Below, in pieces: positions 60,498-64,000 of a stretch of DNA of 64,000 nt. The notes below the pieces were generated by a model. The model had not been told where the DNA came from. It searched no databases and worked only from the letters and a program-made list of their open reading frames with translations. Origin of the DNA: Garcia nutans. Taxonomy: Eukaryota > Streptophyta > Magnoliopsida > Malpighiales > Euphorbiaceae. Within the stretch, counting starts at the first letter, position 1. Every line of letters begins with the position of its first letter. The stretch is taken from positions 14,218,501 through 14,282,500 of the forward strand of contig CANTUV010000007.1 in NCBI GenBank assembly GCA_947685225.1. Direction: 5' to 3'. A program made the position numbers and the translations under genes.

Positions 60498-61915
60498 TTT
60501 TATTATTGTGTGGTTGATGACTTTGTTTAATAATATCATAAATACAAAGAAAATGCCTAATGAATGGAGACAAAGTAGTTTGATACCAATTTTTAAGAAT
60601 AAAAGAGATATTCAAAATTACTCTAATTACAGAGGTATTAAGCTTATGAGCCACACCATGAAACTATGGGAGAAAGTTATGGAACATCATTTATGTTTGG
60701 ACACTCGTATCTCCTCAAACCATTTTGGTTTTATACCTGGTCGATCCACTGTGGAAGCTATCTTTCTTATTAGAGATGTGATAAAAAAATATAAAGAGAT
60801 GAAGAATGATTTACATATGGTTTTCATTGACTTGGAGTAGACTTATGATAGAGTTTCTAGAGAAATTTTATGTGAATCCTAAAGTGTAGGAAGATTTCTA
60901 TATGATATATCCAAGTCTTGAAGGATATATATGATGAAGCTATCATTAGTGTCCGCACTATTTAAGAAGATGCTAAAGATTTTTTTTATTTCAATTGAGT
61001 TACATCAAGGTTCAGCTTTGAGCAATTATCTCTTTGCCTTAATCATGGATGAGCTAACAAGGGATATACAGGATTATATCCCTTGGTGTATGATGTTTGC
61101 TGATGATATTATGTTAATAGATGAGACTTAAGTAGGAGTAAGTCAAAAATTGGAGTTATGGAGAAGTACTTTGGAATCAAAGAGTTTTAAGCTAAGTAAA
61201 ATTAGGACTGAGTATATATATTATAGATTTAATAACACAAATAGAGAAAGAGGCGAAGTTATTTTAGACGGAGTTACAGTACCTCATAGTACTCATTCTA
61301 AATAACTTGGCTCTATTATTCAAGAGGATAGAGGTTATGAAAAAGATGTAAGTCATATGATTAAAATTGATTGGATGAAGTGAATGAGTACTACAAGAGT
61401 TTTATATGACTGAAACATGCCAATCAAATTAAAAAAAAAATTTAACCACACTGTAATACAACCCGCGATGATGCATGATAGTGAGTATTGGGCTGTGAAA
61501 GGACAACACATGAGTAAGATACATATTGCAGAGATGAGAATAATAAGATAGATGTGTGGATACACTAGAATTAATAGAATACGAAATGAGTGCATTAGAG
61601 AAAAAAGTAAGGATAGCGCCTATCGGGAATAAGATTAGAAAGCATAGATTGAGATGATTTGGTCATATAAAATATAGACCTAGTGATGCGTCGGTTAGAA
61701 AAACTGAACTAGTTAAAGTAAAAATAGTTAAGAAAGATAGGGGTAGACCTAAATTAACTTGGATAAAAGTAGTACAAAATGATCTTACTATTTTACATTT
61801 ATCATAAGAGATAGCCCTAAATCAACTTGAGTGAAAAAGAAGAATTCATATAGCCGACCCCAATTAACTTAGGATTAAAGCTTTATTATTGTTGTCATTG
61901 TTGTTGTAGTAGTAG
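60498..61915 (+). mobile_element. RTE-type LINE, 5'-truncated relic
   Basis: A reverse transcriptase in broken frames: IINTKKMPNEWRQSSLIPI, NYSNYRGIKLMSHTMKLWE, HFGFIPGRSTVEAIFLIRD, HMVFIDLE, LHQGSALS.YLFALIMDELT and MMFADDIMLIDET, then the C-terminal region (KLELWRSTLESK, QPAMMHDSEYWAVK). These match plant RTE-clade LINEs. The longest intact piece is 60508-60840; stops are frequent. The tail is a short TTG/TAG-type repeat (about 61885-61915), as usual for RTE elements. No endonuclease is present. Confidence 0.85.
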
Positions 61916-62115
61916 TTTTATATTTCATTATTTGAATGTTTTATGTTCTCAAATGAAATGTTAGAGAGTTTCAATAACTTCATTAGTCATGTACATATTA
62001 TGTATTTTAAAATTATATAATTTTATTTGTATTTTATAAATATATTTTTTAATTTATTAATAAAAATTTATTTTGTATTAAAATATTTCAACAAAACCAT
62101 TACTGTGGTCAAGAA
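61916..62115. other. AT-rich spacer
   Basis: No feature seen. 62322-62527, on the other side of the SINE, is likewise featureless. Confidence 0.5.
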
Positions 62116-62321
62116 ATTATTTCCATATTTTTTTATTGAATTATCTGATATCTAAGATATTACCCGACTAATTCGAATTTGAGCACTGTCGGATCTTGAA
62201 GGAGGCAGCTCTCTTAGTATAGTTTTTTTATTCACAATGCTCGAACCCGAGATTTTGCTTAAAAGGCAATAAGTCTTTTACTACTTATGTCAACCCATGT
62301 TGGTATTATTTCCATATTTTT
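62116..62321 (-). mobile_element. tRNA-derived SINE with 17-bp target duplication
   Basis: The element is 62133-62304, flanked by identical ATTATTTCCATATTTTT (62116-62132 and 62305-62321). Read on the minus strand it begins ACCAACATGGGTTGACATAA, with an A-box-like TGACATAAGTAGT and a B-box-like GGGTTCGAGCA about 30 bp later: the internal RNA polymerase III promoter of tRNA-derived SINEs. The 3' end reads ATTCAATAAAA before the duplication. Length about 172 bp, non-coding, mobilised by LINE proteins. Confidence 0.82.
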
Positions 62322-62527
62322 AAGAAATATTAATATTCTTTAATTTTCTCAATGTAATATTTTTCTTAATAATATTTTTAATAACATCATGTCTTATTTC
62401 AAAATTAAGAAAAATAAATAATTCTCTATTATTGATTGAATCCAAGACAAATGAAGAAGATATATATATTGTGGATAACGCAACCATACATATACTCTTT
62501 AAAAATATAAAATATTTTTTCTTTAAA

Positions 62528-64000
62528 AATGGGTAAAGCAATTGTTACTACAATATCTAGTAACACAAAAATAATTGAAAGATCTGGAAGAGCAAATATA
62601 TTATTACCAAGATGAACAAAAATTATTATAAATAATATATTATTTTTTTCAAAGTCTCATAAAAATTTATTAAGTTTTAAAAATATTCATAGCAATGGAT
62701 ATCATATTGGGACTATAAATGAGAAAAATCAAGAATATCTACATATTACAAATAATTTTGAGAGAATAATATGTATTAGAAAAATTATATGTTTTTTCCT
62801 CTGGTTTGTATTACATACAAATTAGTACAATCGAAACAAATTTTATAGTAAACTAAAAGTTTACAAATCAAAATATTTTTGTAATTTGGCATAATCAGTT
62901 AGGTCATCCTAATTTCATTATAATGAGAAAAATTATTAAAATTCACATGGATATCCATTGAAGAACTAGGAGATTCTTCAAAGAAATTAATTTTTTTACG
63001 CTGCATGTTCTCAAGAAAAATTAATTATTAGACTATCACTGGCTAAAATTGGAATTGAATCACCTGTATTTTTAGAACATATTCAAAGTGATATTTATAG
63101 ACCTATTCATTCACCATGTGGACCATTCAAATATTTTATGTTTTAATTGATGTATCAATAAGATAGTCACACGTATGTTTATTATCATCTCGCAACCTAG
63201 CATTTGCGAGATTACTTGCTCAAATAATTAAATTAAGAGCATAATTTTCTGATTATACAATTAAGTCTATTCAGCTTCATAATACTGGTGAGTTTACGTC
63301 TCAGGTTTTTATTGATTATTGTATATCTTGAAATAACAGTTGAAAAGCTTGTTGCATATGTGTATATACAAAATGATCTAGCAAAATCATTTATTAAATG
63401 CCTCTAATTAATAGCCATATCATTACTTATGAGAATAAAACTCTCTATTTTTGCATGAGGACATGCTATTTTACATGTAACAACACTTATACGCATTAAG
63501 CCATCAAGTTATCATAAATTCTCTCCATTACAATTAACTTTTTATTGTGCGGTATATATACTAATTGTTCCACCATAATGCACAAAGATAGGTTCTCAAA
63601 GGGAGTTGCGAATATATGTTGGATATGAATCATTTTGATAAAATCATTTTTTCAACATTAAAGGGAGAGAATAAATAACTGAAAAAATTATATGGAATAC
63701 ATTATCATTATCTCATTTAGATCATCGAATAAAACAATACGAACTGAAAGTTTAAAAGATAATATATTTATAAAATATTACAAATCAGTTGTTAGATATG
63801 TTTATTGATTTAAAAAAAATTACTAAACCTCATAAACCAGCCGTAAATACTTCTGTTCGAATTGATGTCACTGTAGGACAATATGATAATACAAATAATA
63901 GTAATCTATGCCTGAAATGTGGTAGATCAATCGATTTTAAAGATAAAAACCCTCAAAAAAGAAGAGGAATAAATAACCAAGATGGTCTTATTTTGGAGGC
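62528..64000 (+). pseudogene. Ty1/copia relic (protease end, GAG-pre-integrase, integrase), cut by window edge
   Basis: Plus-strand, many stops and shifts: SGRANILLPR, LLSFKNIHSNGYHIGTINE, then WHNQLGHPNFIMMRKII near 62885, FLEHIQSDIYGPIHSPCGPF near 63075 (integrase core start), SIQLHNTGEFTSQVFIDYC near 63270, the KPSSYHKFSPLQL-like region near 63505, VANICWI/YVGYES near 63610, and a linker ending GRSIDFKDKNPQKRRG near 63930. The order is that of a copia polyprotein from the end of protease to just before reverse transcriptase, which should lie to the right of the window. Confidence 0.85.

Overview
This is AT-rich plant nuclear DNA, most likely from a eudicot. The evidence is one intron-containing nuclear gene for a mitochondrial-type ribosomal protein bL36, set in a dense nest of plant transposons: Athila, Tat/Ogre-like and chromovirus Ty3/gypsy elements, Ty1/copia relics, L1- and RTE-type LINEs, a tRNA-derived SINE, a Stowaway MITE and a Mutator-like transposase. 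I did not assign a species.

Layout. 1-5564: left-truncated Athila-type retrotransposon on the minus strand (gag-pol, tRNA-Asp primer site, 5' LTR), inserted into a MULE transposase relic (5566-6260). 6990-7243: Stowaway-like MITE. 7814-12111: decayed L1-type LINE (minus). 12112-21348: decayed Tat/Ogre-like element (plus) with gag but no recognisable pol, a 25-bp minisatellite before its 3' LTR, and a 5'-truncated left LTR. 21640-27540: old Ty1/copia relic (minus; reverse transcriptase at the left, integrase at the right), with a partial LTR element of unclear class (22231-25772) and an old Tat-type LTR (26040-27121) between the two pieces. 28330-30046: the only host gene, bL36, in two coding exons. 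32073-59555: a four-level nest. Here the solo LTR 'Z' was split by chromovirus X, and X was hit by a young chromovirus Y (in gag) and by a young non-autonomous Athila-like element V (in its 5' LTR). Every junction has a matching 5-bp target duplication (ATATT, ACGGT, GTATC, AAAAT). 60498-61915: RTE-type LINE relic. 62116-62321: SINE with a 17-bp target duplication. 62528-64000: Ty1/copia relic running off the right edge.

How it fits together. Apart from bL36 (translation in mitochondria) everything recognised is transposon-derived. Autonomous-type polyproteins are Athila (open for about 1,240 codons except a TAA at codon 8) and Y (one frame of about 1,550 codons broken twice). T, W and V lack recognisable pol and would depend on proteins supplied in trans. 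The most striking unexplained structure is that several unrelated LTR families each carry their own set of short inverted repeats or repeated GC-rich boxes. A second is that V contains a second primer-binding site plus a stub of LTR edge beside a captured gag fragment. A third is that the Athila element and the V gag fragment share a TAA at the same codon.
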